Below, piece by piece: positions 39,977 to 50,494 of a DNA stretch of 64,000 nucleotides. The DNA comes from Microbulbifer variabilis ATCC 700307. Lineage in GTDB: Bacteria > Pseudomonadota > Gammaproteobacteria > Pseudomonadales > Cellvibrionaceae. The stretch's first letter is position 1; each line of letters starts with the position of its first letter. The DNA lies in assembly GCF_000380565.1 (NCBI RefSeq), contig NZ_AQYJ01000024.1:248001-312000 (forward strand). The letters run 5' to 3'. The translations under genes were made by a program, and so were the position numbers. The notes under the pieces are model-generated. The model ran no database searches. It had not been told where the DNA came from and saw nothing but the letters and a program-made list of their open reading frames with translations.

Positions 39977-41440
39977 ATGTCTTCTGAGCGTACAAACGCA
40001 GATAAAAGTTACGCTGTTCCTGCGATGCGCCGCATCCGCCGTATCCACTTTATTGGGGTTGGTGGTGCTGGAATGAGCGGCATCGCAGAAGTATTGCAGA
40101 ACCAGGGCTATGAGGTTTCCGGTTCTGATTTGCGTGAGTCACCGGTGACAGAGAGGCTGCGTAAACTCGGTGTCGAAGTGCAGATAGGGCACAGTGAGGC
40201 AAATATTCAGGGCGTAGACGTTGTAGTGAATTCGTCAGCAGTACATGGGGATAACCCTGAGTTGATTGCTGCCCATAACAAGCGTATTCCGGTGGTGCGT
40301 CGGGCAGAGATGCTTGGTGAGCTAATGCGCTATCGCTATGGGATTGCTGTTGCTGGGACTCACGGCAAAACTACGACAACCAGTTTGATTGCTGCGATTT
40401 TTGCCGCAGATAAAAAAGACCCCACCTTCGTTATTGGTGGTTTGGTCAATGCAGCTGGAGCTAACGCGGCGTTGGGTGAAAGCCGATACCTGATTGCTGA
40501 GGCGGATGAAAGCGATGCTTCCTTTATTCACCTGCAGCCTATGGTAACCGTAATTACCAATATTGATGCGGATCATATGGAAACTTACGGCGGCGACTTC
40601 GAAAAAGTGAAGCAGATCTTTATCGATTTTGTTCACAACCTGCCATTTTATGGTCTTGCCGTGGTCTGTGGTGACGATGCAAACGTGCAGGAAGTGATAC
40701 CGAAGTTTTCGCGCCCAGTGCTCACGTACGGTTTTTCTGAGGGCAATGACTTCCGTATCGTCGAGGTAAACCAGGAACCCTTAAGAAGCCACTTTACTGT
40801 CCAGCGCCCTGGTGGTGACTTGTTGCGGGTATCAGTCAATACACCAGGTATCCATAACGTACTCAATGCTACTGCAGCGATAGCCGTTGCATCTGATGAG
40901 GGTGTCAGTGATGAGGCTATCCGCAAAGGGCTGGATGGTTTCCAGGGAGTGGGGCGTCGCTTCCAAATCTACGGAAATTTCTCAGTTAGTGACGACGGTA
41001 GCGCAGAAAAAGTGATGCTGGTGGACGATTATGGCCACCACCCTCGAGAGGTTGCTGCGACGGTCAAGACTGTGCGTGATGGTTGGCCTGAACGGCGACT
41101 GGTAATGATCTACCAGCCCCATCGCTATACGCGGACCCGGGATCTTTTCGAAGACTTTGTTCAGGTTCTGTCAGAGGTGGACAAACTAATTTTGTTGGAT
41201 GTATATAGCGCGGGTGAATCGCCAATCCCAGGTGCTGATGGTCGTACCTTAGCACGCAGCCTGCGCAATCGCGGTCAAGTTGATCCAATATTTGCTGAGA
41301 CCATCGATCAGGTTCCACCAGTGTTGGCGGATTTGTTGGAGCCGGGAGACATCGTTTTGACTCAGGGGGCCGGGAATGTCGGAGCTTTGTCCCAGAAGTT
41401 GGCACAGTGGCGCCTGGGCGAGAAGACTTCCGAGGCTTAA
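39977..41440 (+). CDS. murC: UDP-N-acetylmuramate:L-alanine ligase MurC
   Basis: Adds L-alanine to UDP-MurNAc, the first amino acid of the stem peptide. The 487 residues open with [26 protein letters not shown]-binding [14 protein letters not shown] lies near 125, and [21 protein letters not shown] near 353. In most gammaproteobacteria ddlB follows; here ftsQ follows after six bases, so the D-Ala-D-Ala ligase gene must be elsewhere. Confidence 0.98.
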   Translation: MSSERTNADKSYAVPAMRRIRRIHFIGVGGAGMSGIAEVLQNQGYEVSGSDLRESPVTERLRKLGVEVQIGHSEANIQGVDVVVNSSAVHGDNPELIAAHNKRIPVVRRAEMLGELMRYRYGIAVAGTHGKTTTTSLIAAIFAADKKDPTFVIGGLVNAAGANAALGESRYLIAEADESDASFIHLQPMVTVITNIDADHMETYGGDFEKVKQIFIDFVHNLPFYGLAVVCGDDANVQEVIPKFSRPVLTYGFSEGNDFRIVEVNQEPLRSHFTVQRPGGDLLRVSVNTPGIHNVLNATAAIAVASDEGVSDEAIRKGLDGFQGVGRRFQIYGNFSVSDDGSAEKVMLVDDYGHHPREVAATVKTVRDGWPERRLVMIYQPHRYTRTRDLFEDFVQVLSEVDKLILLDVYSAGESPIPGADGRTLARSLRNRGQVDPIFAETIDQVPPVLADLLEPGDIVLTQGAGNVGALSQKLAQWRLGEKTSEA

Positions 41441-41446
41441 GGTACG

Positions 41447-42256
41447 GTGAGGTCTGCAAAAAAAAAGCTAACGCGAAAGAAAGATAAGCCAATTCGCGGA
41501 GCTAGCCCCATGGGGGGCGACGGCAGCACAGGCAGAATTAACTGGCGCCCCTGGTTGCTGTTATTACTGGTGGCAGGCTTGGTTATTGGGCTTGGCAGTG
41601 GAGGATTGTGGTTGTGGCAGCGCCTACCAGCAATCCAGCTGAGTGAAGTGGATACACTGGAGCAGGTTGAGGTTCGTGGCACTTTTAATGCGGTGTCTGA
41701 GGAGCAATTAAAAGAAATTTTGTTGCCCTATCTCCAGGCTGGTTTTTTTTCCGCAGATATTCGGGCGATGCGCTCTGCGATAATGGCCAATCCCTGGATT
41801 ACTTCGGTGTCGATTAGCCGTCATTGGCCTAAGGGTGTTGTGGTTGAGGTGACAGAGGCTCAGCCATTAGCAGTTTGGGGTAAAGCGCACTTACTGGTAG
41901 CTAGTGGAGCTTTACTACCGCGCCCAGCGCATATGCGTCTCGGTGCATTACCTGAACTTGCTGGGGACGAAGAGCTGGTTGGACAAATTATGTCTCAATA
42001 CCAGGCTCTCGCGGGTCTTTTAACTACGCGGGATATGGAAGTAAAACGCTTGTCATTTGATGACCTTGGCGGCTGGCACCTGGAGTTAGTGTCGGGAATT
42101 GAATTAAAACTCGGGCATGATGCGTTACTGGAGCGGGTTAACCGCTTCCTTTTCCTGAGTCGTGGCTTGCTCGCGCCGCATTTACATAAGATAGCGGGGG
42201 TGGATACCCGTTATGGTAACGCGGTTGCGGTTCAGTGGAAGAACGAAGAAAAGTAA
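41447..42256 (+). CDS. ftsQ: cell division protein FtsQ
   Basis: A bitopic divisome scaffold that binds FtsB and FtsL. The 269 residues have a basic cytoplasmic tail of about 35 residues, a transmembrane helix (WLLLLLVAGLVIGLGSGGLWL), then the POTRA domain beginning VDTLEQVEVRGTFNAVSEEQL and the beta domain. GTG start; codons 5-7 form part of a run of nine A residues. It is followed by a 111-base gap before ftsA. Confidence 0.95.
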   Translation: MRSAKKKLTRKKDKPIRGASPMGGDGSTGRINWRPWLLLLLVAGLVIGLGSGGLWLWQRLPAIQLSEVDTLEQVEVRGTFNAVSEEQLKEILLPYLQAGFFSADIRAMRSAIMANPWITSVSISRHWPKGVVVEVTEAQPLAVWGKAHLLVASGALLPRPAHMRLGALPELAGDEELVGQIMSQYQALAGLLTTRDMEVKRLSFDDLGGWHLELVSGIELKLGHDALLERVNRFLFLSRGLLAPHLHKIAGVDTRYGNAVAVQWKNEEK

Positions 42257-42367
42257 ACAGGGATGCAGCGAGAGCTGCTGTTGAAAGTAAAGTTTAAAGG
42301 CGAGGCTTGTATCCAGGTGGAATGAATAAACAGACCCTGGACGCAGCCGAGCGAGGTTGGAACAAAA

Positions 42368-43603
42368 ATGACACAAGTATCCGATCAGCGCATGATTGTA
42401 GGACTGGATATCGGCACATCTAAAGTAGTCGCCATTGTCGGTGAGGTCTCGGCGAATGGTGAACTAAATATTGTCGGTATAGGCTCCCACCGTTCCACCG
42501 GAATGAAAAAGGGTGTAGTAGTCAATATTGAGTCAACGGTGCAGTCCATTCAACGCGCAGTAGAAGAAGCAGAGTTAATGGCTGGTTGCGAGATTCACTC
42601 AGTTTATGCCGGGATTGCCGGCAGCCATATTCGCAGTCTCAATTCCCACGGTATTGTTGCCATTAAAGACCGGGAAGTAACCCAGCAGGATCTCGATAGG
42701 GTAATTGATGCGGCTCGGGCAGTGGCTATTCCTGCTGACCAGAAAATTCTACATACACTGCCTCAGGAGTACCTGATTGATAACCAGGAAGGAGTGAAGG
42801 AGCCGCTGGGTATGTCTGGCGTGCGACTGGAAGCGAAAGTACATCTTGTCAGCGGTGCTGTTAATGCGGCTCAAAATATTGAGAAATGTATCCGTCGCTG
42901 TGGCCTTGAGGTTGAGGATGTCATTTTGGAGCAATTGGCCTCCAGTTATGCCGTACTGACTGAAGATGAAAAAGAGCTGGGAGTGTGCATGGTGGATATC
43001 GGTGGCGGCACCACTGATATTGCAGTCTTTACCGGTGGCTCGATTCGCCATACGGGTGTCATTCCTATTGCGGGAGATCAGGTCACCAATGATATTGCTA
43101 TGGCCTTACGTACTCCGACACCGCATGCAGAAGATCTGAAAATTAAATATGCCTGCGCCCTGGCAAAGCTTGCGCGGGAAGGTGAGACCATCAAGGTGCC
43201 GAGCGTTGGGGATAGAGCGCCCAGGGATTTGTCTCGGCAGGCGTTGGCTGAAGTCGTTGAACCGCGTTACGACGAACTGTTTACTTTGGTTCAAGCAGAA
43301 TTACGTCGCAGTGGTTTTGAGGACCTGTGCGCAGCAGGTGTAGTTTTGACTGGAGGCTCTTCAAAAATGGAGGGTGCAGTTGAGCTGGCTGAGGAAATTT
43401 TTCATATGCCGGTGAGGCTTGCAGTACCTCAGGGAATTTCTGGATTGACTGATATTGTGAGCAATCCAATTTACTCCACTGGAGTTGGATTATTGATGTA
43501 TGCGATGCAGCAGGAAGAGGCTGCAGAGGGCAGAATGCAGCCTGCGCGTAACGATAATCCGTGGTGGGATAAAGTAAAGCACTGGTTTCGCGGTAATTTG
43601 TAA
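42368..43603 (+). CDS. ftsA: cell division protein FtsA
   Basis: An actin-like ATPase that tethers FtsZ to the membrane and recruits later divisome proteins. The 411-residue protein begins the nucleotide-binding fold with IVGLDIGTSKVVAIVGEV and has CMVDIGGGTTDIAVF near 207. The C-terminal amphipathic helix DNPWWDKVKHWFRGNL is the membrane-targeting segment. ftsZ follows after 88 bases. Confidence 0.98.
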   Translation: MTQVSDQRMIVGLDIGTSKVVAIVGEVSANGELNIVGIGSHRSTGMKKGVVVNIESTVQSIQRAVEEAELMAGCEIHSVYAGIAGSHIRSLNSHGIVAIKDREVTQQDLDRVIDAARAVAIPADQKILHTLPQEYLIDNQEGVKEPLGMSGVRLEAKVHLVSGAVNAAQNIEKCIRRCGLEVEDVILEQLASSYAVLTEDEKELGVCMVDIGGGTTDIAVFTGGSIRHTGVIPIAGDQVTNDIAMALRTPTPHAEDLKIKYACALAKLAREGETIKVPSVGDRAPRDLSRQALAEVVEPRYDELFTLVQAELRRSGFEDLCAAGVVLTGGSSKMEGAVELAEEIFHMPVRLAVPQGISGLTDIVSNPIYSTGVGLLMYAMQQEEAAEGRMQPARNDNPWWDKVKHWFRGNL

Positions 43604-43691
43604 TAGCGTGCAACCAGAATTAGCCGTCCCATAAGGGATTTTTTTTAGGCGTGGCTGTAAAATTCGACATGAGCAAGAAAGGGGAACAGCG

Positions 43692-44921
43692 ATGTTCGAG
43701 CTAGTTGATAGCGTACAGGATAAACCTGTCATCAAGGTAATAGGGGTCGGAGGCGGTGGCGGCAATGCTGTTAAGCATATGATGGCCAACGACGTGGAGG
43801 GTGTGGACTTTATCTGCGCAAACACTGACGCCCAAGCACTGAAAGATATTCAGGCGCAAACAATCCTGCAGCTTGGCAACACCATTACCCGCGGCTTGGG
43901 TGCTGGAGCCAATCCCGATATTGGCCGTCAGTCAGCACTGGAAGATCGCGATCGCATCGCTGAGGTTCTGACAGGTGCAGATATGGTATTTATCACCGCA
44001 GGTATGGGCGGTGGTACTGGTACTGGTGGTGCCCCAATTGTTGCTGAAATTGCAAAAGAATTAGGTATTCTCACCGTCGCAGTTGTTACCCGCCCCTTTA
44101 AAATTGAAGGGCGTAAGCGCACTGTAGTTGCCGAGGAAGGTATTCTTGAACTGCGCGATAAAGTCGACTCACTGATTACCATCCCTAATGATCGCTTGCT
44201 GGAAGTATTGGGCAGCAAGATCACTATGAAGTCTGCCTACAAAGAGGCTGACAATGTTTTACTTGGTGCGGTACAGGGTATTGCTGATCTGATGATCCGC
44301 CCCGGTATTATGAACGTGGACTTTGCCGATGTGCGCACAGTTATGTCTGAGATGGGCATGGCGATGATGGGCTCCGGTTCCGCTATCGGTGAAAACCGTG
44401 CCCGAGAGGCAGCGGAAAAAGCTGTGCGCAGCCCATTACTGGATAACGTGAACCTGTCCGGTGCCCGCGGTATCCTGGTGAATATTATTACCGGCAGCGA
44501 AGAAGCCGGCTGTCAGGAGCTGACTCTGGGTGAGTACTCAGAGGTTGGTGAGATTGTTCAGGAAATCGCTTCCGACGAAGCTACTGTTGTGATCGGCACC
44601 GCGGTGGATGACAAGCTCGGAGACGAGATGCGAGTAACCGTTGTGGCAGCAGGTTTGGGGGAGGGTACCCCGGCAGTTCGCCCTGCTAAGGTGGTGGACA
44701 ACGCTCGCCGCGCAGATGCGCGAGAGGTGCGTGAGCCTCGTGAGTCCCGCGATATGCGAGAGAGCCATGGCGCAGCTGGTCTGGTGTCCCGTGAAGCTAC
44801 TGACCCTCGCCCCCGTGTAGAGGTTGAGCGTCCCAAGCGACCAGCACCTGCACTGAATCCTGCTGATGCGGATATGGAGTACCTGGATATTCCAGCCTTC
44901 CTCCGCCGCCAGGCAGATTAA
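43692..44921 (+). CDS. ftsZ: cell division GTPase FtsZ
   Basis: The tubulin-like GTPase that forms the Z-ring. The 409 residues hold the GTP-binding AGMGGGTGTGGAPIVAEIAK motif near 105, a linker rich in Arg, Glu and Pro (about 330-390), and the C-terminal peptide EYLDIPAFLRRQ that binds FtsA and ZipA. It ends the division part of the cluster; a structured, non-coding element follows. Confidence 0.99.
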   Translation: MFELVDSVQDKPVIKVIGVGGGGGNAVKHMMANDVEGVDFICANTDAQALKDIQAQTILQLGNTITRGLGAGANPDIGRQSALEDRDRIAEVLTGADMVFITAGMGGGTGTGGAPIVAEIAKELGILTVAVVTRPFKIEGRKRTVVAEEGILELRDKVDSLITIPNDRLLEVLGSKITMKSAYKEADNVLLGAVQGIADLMIRPGIMNVDFADVRTVMSEMGMAMMGSGSAIGENRAREAAEKAVRSPLLDNVNLSGARGILVNIITGSEEAGCQELTLGEYSEVGEIVQEIASDEATVVIGTAVDDKLGDEMRVTVVAAGLGEGTPAVRPAKVVDNARRADAREVREPRESRDMRESHGAAGLVSREATDPRPRVEVERPKRPAPALNPADADMEYLDIPAFLRRQAD

Positions 44922-44927
44922 GTGTCG

Positions 44928-44994
44928 GCACCACAGTGGCAGTACACCGCTCATGTCCGCCCGATCCCCGGATCGGGTGTCGCTTCTGTGGTGC
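44928..44994 (+). other. structured element after ftsZ
   Basis: A 9-bp outer stem (GCACCACAG at 44928-44936 with CTGTGGTGC at 44986-44994) encloses a second perfect hairpin (CCCGATCC at 44960-44967 with GGATCGGG at 44970-44977). It begins seven bases after the ftsZ stop. No T-run follows, so a classic terminator is not evident; mRNA 3'-end protection or processing is possible. Confidence 0.6.
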
Positions 44995-45229
44995 GGCTTA
45001 CCCTGAGTTGCTCGGATATTAGTGTAAGCAGTTTTTTAAATAAGACTTCCTTGGGAATCTTTTAGACTGACAGGTCGAGAAAAATAAGATAATTAACAAT
45101 TTTTTACAGTGCTCATGGAGTTTGAGATCTTAGAATGCTGTCTTAGCGACTGAGATGTGGCGTTCCAATCTTTGCTTGGGCTATCCTTTAGGGTAGGTGG
45201 CGGATGTTGTAGTGACCACCCCCTCATAA

Positions 45230-45259
45230 TTGGTATTGGCGTCGCAATTATGCTAATAT
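45230..45259 (+). promoter_or_regulatory. candidate lpxC promoter with extended -10
   Basis: TTGGTA (45230-45235), 18-base spacer, TAATAT (45254-45259) preceded by TGC, giving an extended -10. The start would lie about 45 bases before the lpxC ATG. Confidence 0.55.
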
Positions 45260-45312
45260 CGGCGGCTTGCTGCGCATTAGGCGTAGACCACCGACTGGGA
45301 AAAGATAGTTTC

Positions 45313-46224
45313 ATGATCAAACAGCGCACGCTTAAGAATGCTATTCGCGCCACTGGCGTAGGTCTGCACACTGGTAAAAAGGTTGTCCTAACCCTTAAAC
45401 CAGCGCCCGTAGACACCGGCATCGTGTTCCGTAGAACCGACTTGGACCCGGTGGTTGAAATAGAGGCCCGTGCAGAGAATGTTGGGGATACCCTCCTTTC
45501 CACTACCCTGGTAAAGGGTGATGTACGTATTGCTACCGTTGAGCACCTTCTCTCGGCCATGGCTGGACTCGGCATCGATAATGCGGTTGTTGAGTTGTCT
45601 GCCCAGGAAGTGCCGATTATGGATGGTAGTGCAGGCCCGTTTGTATTTCTGATTCAGTCCGCAGGTATTCAGGAGCAGTCCGCGCCGAAGAAATTCCTGC
45701 GTATCAAGAAGCCAATTACAGTTGAAGAGGGCGACAAAGTTGCCAGCTTTCTGCCATTTGACGGCTTCAAAGTGTCCTTTACGATCGACTTTGATCACCC
45801 GGTATTCCAGGGGCGTAACCTGACGTCTTCTGTAGATTTTTCCAGCACTTCTTTTGTTAAAGAAGTGAGCCGGGCACGCACTTTTGGTTTTATGCACGAA
45901 ATTGAATACCTGCGTTCCAAAGGATTGGTCCAGGGTGGATCAGTGGATAATGCTATTGTGATCGACCAGTACCGTATTCTGAATGAGGGTGGGTTACGAT
46001 ACGAAGACGAATTTGTGAAACACAAAATTCTCGATGCTATTGGTGATCTGTACCTGTTGGGCACCAGCCTGATTGGTGAGTTCAAGGCATTCAAATCTGG
46101 CCACTCATTGAATAATAAGTCCCTACGCCACCTGATGACCCAGAAGGATGCCTGGGAAATGGTGACCTTTGAGGGTGAGCAGGAGGCTCCTATCTCCTAC
46201 ATAAAGCCAATACTGGCAGTATGA
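45313..46224 (+). CDS. lpxC: UDP-3-O-acyl-GlcNAc deacetylase LpxC
   Basis: The zinc-dependent committed step of lipid A synthesis. The ATG at 45313 gives 303 residues ([21 protein letters not shown]), matching E. coli (305); the frame extends upstream but without conservation. Zinc-site residues are His78 in [10 protein letters not shown] and the [14 protein letters not shown] segment near 235. LpxC is normally controlled by FtsH through its C-terminal tail, which here ends YIKPILAV. Closed by a strong terminator. Confidence 0.98.
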   Translation: MIKQRTLKNAIRATGVGLHTGKKVVLTLKPAPVDTGIVFRRTDLDPVVEIEARAENVGDTLLSTTLVKGDVRIATVEHLLSAMAGLGIDNAVVELSAQEVPIMDGSAGPFVFLIQSAGIQEQSAPKKFLRIKKPITVEEGDKVASFLPFDGFKVSFTIDFDHPVFQGRNLTSSVDFSSTSFVKEVSRARTFGFMHEIEYLRSKGLVQGGSVDNAIVIDQYRILNEGGLRYEDEFVKHKILDAIGDLYLLGTSLIGEFKAFKSGHSLNNKSLRHLMTQKDAWEMVTFEGEQEAPISYIKPILAV

Positions 46225-46234
46225 TCCTCTCGCG

Positions 46235-46266
46235 AAAAGCCGGCACGACATTGCCGGCTTTTTTAC
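46235..46266 (+). terminator. rho-independent terminator of lpxC
   Basis: GCCGGCA, CGACAT loop, TGCCGGC, then six T residues. Confidence 0.92.
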
Positions 46267-46415
46267 GTGCCTGATTCACAGAGAAGCTATTGGCAATTCT
46301 GGTATCCTTGGGTTAATTGAAGTCGCCAGATGATTGGCATGAGGTGTAGCGTACAGATAACGTCTCATATCAGTGGTGATCAAAATTAGAATATGTCGAA
46401 CTTCTTCCGCTTACT

Positions 46416-47351
46416 ATGAAAGTAATCCTGGTCAATGAGCGCGGTGCAACCCGCAGTTTCAATTTCGGTGGCCTGAGCAAAGCTCTACTGAGCTTGTGCC
46501 TGCTCGGCCTTCCGGTAGGTGCTTTTTTTCTCGGTGCAAACCTGCCTGTGGCTAAAACAGACCTGTTTGATGCGCGCACTGCTAAAGCTTGGGAGCGCGC
46601 TCTGCGCAAGCAGCAGGAAGAGATTGCGGAGGCTGATCAGGAGGCACGTGAACAGCTGGTGGCCTTAACGGTGAAGCTGGCTGAGCTGCAGGCCCGCCTT
46701 ACCCGCCTGGATGCCCTCGGTGAGCGACTCACTGCGGCCGCCAATCTCGATGAAGGTGAGTTTGAGTTCAGCGCGGCGCCTGCTATAGGTGGACCTGAAG
46801 ATCCGGGCATTGCTGGCGCTTCTGAACTTCCCTATCAGCCCCCTGAATTTATCGATGTCATTGGTGATCTGTCGCATCAGGTTGACGATCGCCAGATGCA
46901 GCTCAATACCCTTGAGTCCCTGATGGCCAACCTGAAGCTTGAGGACGAGCAGTTTATTGCCGGACGTCCGATCACCAAGGGTTGGATGTCTTCCCGTTAT
47001 GGGTATCGTACCGACCCATTCACTGGGCGCCGTACTTGGCATAAGGGTGTTGATTTTGCTGGCAAGATGGGCTCCGATGTGGTTTCCGTCGCTGCTGGTG
47101 TGGTGACTTGGGCAGATGAGCGCCATGGCTATGGCCAGTTGGTAGAAATAAATCACGGCAATGGTTATTCAACCCGCTATGGCCATAATAGCGAGCTTAA
47201 GGTTGGCCTCGGTGATGTGGTAAAAAAAGGGCAGGTTATTGCCCAGATGGGCTCTAGCGGTCGCTCTACCGGCCCACATGTTCACTTCGAAATCTTTAAG
47301 AATAATCGCACGGTCGACCCGGCCAGCTACATCCGCCGCACAGGCAGATAA
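46416..47351 (+). CDS. membrane-anchored M23-family peptidase or LytM-domain protein
   Basis: A periplasmic peptidoglycan hydrolase or hydrolase activator of 311 residues. One N-terminal transmembrane helix (LSLCLLGLPVGAFFLGAN) and a coiled coil (about 60-110) are followed by the LytM domain from about 190: SSRYGYRTDPFTGRRTWHKGVDFAG carries the HxxxD zinc ligands and HVHFEI the other. These zinc residues are present, so it could be an active endopeptidase rather than an EnvC/NlpD-like activator. It lies between lpxC and secA, where enterics carry secM. Confidence 0.92.
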   Translation: MKVILVNERGATRSFNFGGLSKALLSLCLLGLPVGAFFLGANLPVAKTDLFDARTAKAWERALRKQQEEIAEADQEAREQLVALTVKLAELQARLTRLDALGERLTAAANLDEGEFEFSAAPAIGGPEDPGIAGASELPYQPPEFIDVIGDLSHQVDDRQMQLNTLESLMANLKLEDEQFIAGRPITKGWMSSRYGYRTDPFTGRRTWHKGVDFAGKMGSDVVSVAAGVVTWADERHGYGQLVEINHGNGYSTRYGHNSELKVGLGDVVKKGQVIAQMGSSGRSTGPHVHFEIFKNNRTVDPASYIRRTGR

Positions 47352-47514
47352 CAACTATTCTTCCTTTACGCGTAATTGCCGGCAGCTTGGCATAAGAGTT
47401 GCCAGCGGTTGCGCCTTCCTGTTTACTTGCACCCCACGCATAAAGGAGTGTCGGTGCAACAATCTGCCCAGAATTGGCGCCGACAGCGCACATAAGATAA
47501 GTGGTTTCTAGATA

Positions 47515-50259
47515 ATGATTGGCAAACTGATTAAATCGGTCTTTGGTTCAAAAAATGACCGCGAGCTGAAGCGTATGCGACGGATCGTGGAAAAGATCAA
47601 TGCATTGGAAGAGGATTTCCAGAAGCTTGATGACACGGCCCTTCGCGCCAAAACAGATGAATTTAAAAAGCGCATAGCGGATGGGGAAACACTGGACCAG
47701 CTGTTACCGGAGGCTTTCGCTGCGGTGCGTGAGGCCGGCCGTCGCACCTTGAGTATGCGTCATTTTGATGTGCAGATGATTGGTGGTATGACTCTCCATG
47801 AAGGCCGTATCGCAGAGATGCGTACCGGTGAAGGTAAGACACTGGTAGCGACCCTGCCAGCTTACCTGAATGCACTGGAAGGCAAGGGTGTGCATATTGT
47901 TACGGTAAACGACTACCTGGCATCCCGGGATGCCAACTGGATGCGCCCTGTCTTCGAATTCCTGGGCATGAGCGTGGGTGTCATTGTCTCCCAGCAGCAC
48001 CCGGATGATAAGAAAGCTGCATATCAGGCTGACATTACTTACGGCACCAATAATGAATTCGGATTCGATTACCTGCGTGACAATATGGTGTTGCGTAAAG
48101 AGGATCGCACCCAGCGCCCGCAAAACTTTGCGATTGTCGACGAGGTAGACTCGATCCTCATCGACGAGGCGCGTACGCCGCTGATTATCTCCGGTGCCGC
48201 GGAGGATTCCTCCCATCTTTATATGGCCATGAACAAGCTGGTTCCTCAGCTTGAGCGTGCGGAAGAGGGGGGGGAAGGTCACTACACGGTAGACGAGAAG
48301 ACTCGCCAGGTAGAGTTGACTGAACAGGGCCATTTGCTGATCGAAGAGTTACTGTCCCGCAGTGGCCTGATGAAAGAAGATCAGTCCCTCTATGCGCCCG
48401 GTAACCTGGGCTTGCTGCATCATGTTCACGCGGCTCTGCGTGCGCATGTACTGTTTAATAAAGATGTGGATTACATCGTGCAGAATGGCCAGGTGGTGCT
48501 GATTGATGAGCATACTGGCCGTACCATGCCAGGCCGTCGTTTGTCTGAAGGTTTACACCAGGCGTTGGAAGCGAAGGAAAACGTTCAGATCCAAAGTGAG
48601 AGCCAAACTCTGGCCTCTACAACTTTCCAGAATTTATTCCGCTTTTATCCAAAGCTTTCCGGTATGACCGGTACTGCCGATACCGAAGCCTTCGAATTCC
48701 AGCAGATTTACGGTCTGGATGTGGTAGTAATCCCTACCAACAAAGATATCCAGCGGGAAGACCTCAACGATTTGGTCTACCTGAGCAAAGAAGAGAAGAT
48801 GGATGCGATCATTGAGGATGTGAAGTTCTGCCGTGAAAAGCAGGCGCCGATCCTTGTCGGTACAGCGTCTATCGAAACCTCTGAAGAAATGTCGCGCATG
48901 CTGCAAAAGGCCGGTATCCAGCACCAGGTCCTGAACGCAAAATACCATGAGCGCGAAGCGCAGATTATTGCCCAGGCTGGCCGCCCTGGTGCAGTTACGA
49001 TTGCCACAAATATGGCCGGTCGTGGTACTGATATTGTCCTGGGGGGGAACTGGGAAGCCGAAGCTGCGGAACAGGCTAAAGAGAAGGGCCGTGAGCTGGC
49101 AGAGAATGAGATTGCTGCAGTAAAAGAAAATTGGCAGAAGCGTCATGACCAGGTAATCGAAGCCGGTGGCCTACATATTATCGGTACCGAGCGCCATGAA
49201 TCCCGTCGAATCGATAACCAGTTGCGCGGTCGTGCCGGGCGTCAAGGTGACCCGGGTGTAACCCGTTTCTACCTGTCTCTTGAAGATAATCTGATGCGTA
49301 TTTTCGCCTCTGACCGGGTGAAAAACTTTATGCAGATGCTGGGTATGGAGCGCGGTGAGGCTATTGAGCATCGCATGGTTTCCAACGCTATCGAAAAGGC
49401 CCAGCGTCGCGTTGAAGGTCGCAACTTCGATATCCGCAAGCAGTTGCTGGAATACGATGATGTGGCCAATGACCAGCGCCAGGTCATTTACAGTCAGCGT
49501 AATGAGTTGCTGGAGGCGGACCAGATTAGTGACACCATTGGTGCGATTCGTGAAGATGTTGTCAATGAAATCATTTCTGCCTCGGTGCCCCCGCAGAGTG
49601 TTGAAGAGCAGTGGGATATTCCTGCACTGGAGAAACAGCTGGCGGGGGAGCTGGGTATCGAGTTGCCGGTACAGCAGTGGCTGGATGAAGACCGTACTCT
49701 GCATGAGGAGAGCTTGCGCGAGAAAGTGATTGCTTCAGCCCAGGAAGCCTATGCAACCAAGGTCACGCGTATCAGTGAATCCTCTGGTGATGAAAATTTG
49801 ATGCCGACAGTCGAGCGTCAGATTATGTTACAGGTGCTGGACCAGCTGTGGAAAGAGCACCTCTCCAGCATGGACCACCTGAGGGCTGGCATCGGTCTGC
49901 GTGCGTATGCCAACAAGAACCCCAAGCAGGAATTCAAGCGTGAGTCCTTCCACCTGTTCCAGAGCATGCTGGAAAACCTCAAGCACGAAGTGGTGCGAAT
50001 CCTCGCCCATGTAGAGCCGATGACCCGCGAGCAAATGGATGAATTGGAGCAGCAGCGCCTGGAAGAGCAGCGCAAGCAACAACTGGACTTGCAGCATGCC
50101 GCGGCTTCCGCCTTGCCCGAGAGCGAACCACAGCCACAGGCAGCGTCTGTGCCTGAGCGCCGCGGGCCAAAAGTAGGCCGTAACGATCCTTGCCCCTGTG
50201 GTTCCGGTAAGAAATACAAGCAGTGCCACGGCAAGCTGGCTTCCTCTCCGCAAAGCTAA
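47515..50259 (+). CDS. secA: preprotein translocase ATPase SecA
   Basis: The motor that drives unfolded proteins through SecYEG. The 914 residues match the family. Walker A is [12 protein letters not shown] near 102, the DEAD-like box [19 protein letters not shown] near 209, and [14 protein letters not shown] near 500. The C-terminal zinc-binding [14 protein letters not shown], which contacts SecB, is intact. secM is not present upstream. The gene is followed by a strong terminator. Confidence 0.99.
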   Translation: MIGKLIKSVFGSKNDRELKRMRRIVEKINALEEDFQKLDDTALRAKTDEFKKRIADGETLDQLLPEAFAAVREAGRRTLSMRHFDVQMIGGMTLHEGRIAEMRTGEGKTLVATLPAYLNALEGKGVHIVTVNDYLASRDANWMRPVFEFLGMSVGVIVSQQHPDDKKAAYQADITYGTNNEFGFDYLRDNMVLRKEDRTQRPQNFAIVDEVDSILIDEARTPLIISGAAEDSSHLYMAMNKLVPQLERAEEGGEGHYTVDEKTRQVELTEQGHLLIEELLSRSGLMKEDQSLYAPGNLGLLHHVHAALRAHVLFNKDVDYIVQNGQVVLIDEHTGRTMPGRRLSEGLHQALEAKENVQIQSESQTLASTTFQNLFRFYPKLSGMTGTADTEAFEFQQIYGLDVVVIPTNKDIQREDLNDLVYLSKEEKMDAIIEDVKFCREKQAPILVGTASIETSEEMSRMLQKAGIQHQVLNAKYHEREAQIIAQAGRPGAVTIATNMAGRGTDIVLGGNWEAEAAEQAKEKGRELAENEIAAVKENWQKRHDQVIEAGGLHIIGTERHESRRIDNQLRGRAGRQGDPGVTRFYLSLEDNLMRIFASDRVKNFMQMLGMERGEAIEHRMVSNAIEKAQRRVEGRNFDIRKQLLEYDDVANDQRQVIYSQRNELLEADQISDTIGAIREDVVNEIISASVPPQSVEEQWDIPALEKQLAGELGIELPVQQWLDEDRTLHEESLREKVIASAQEAYATKVTRISESSGDENLMPTVERQIMLQVLDQLWKEHLSSMDHLRAGIGLRAYANKNPKQEFKRESFHLFQSMLENLKHEVVRILAHVEPMTREQMDELEQQRLEEQRKQQLDLQHAAASALPESEPQPQAASVPERRGPKVGRNDPCPCGSGKKYKQCHGKLASSPQS

Positions 50260-50304
50260 CGTCTTGGACGAGTTTTAGCGCGTAGATAGAGGCATTTAGA
50301 CCGC

Positions 50305-50336
50305 AAAGACCCCGCCATGAGCGGGGTCTTTTTTTA
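50305..50336 (+). terminator. rho-independent terminator of secA
   Basis: AAAGACCCCGC, short loop, GCGGGGTC with at least seven T residues. Confidence 0.93.
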
Positions 50337-50494
50337 TCTCTTTTCAAAATATTCTGCGGCTAGATACTTTGAATCCGCATTAAGCCCTGAATTTATCTTG
50401 CCCAATCTTCGTTACGCTTTAATAATGACGCTCTTTTAATCACTACTGGCCTCCGAGAGCGCTTGCTCCCAGTTGGCGCAAAAGTCTTACTGTT

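Noticed and set aside
45157..45312. Longer LpxC start at 45157
   Set aside because: The upstream codons are not conserved and overlap the likely promoter; ATG 45313 gives the family length.
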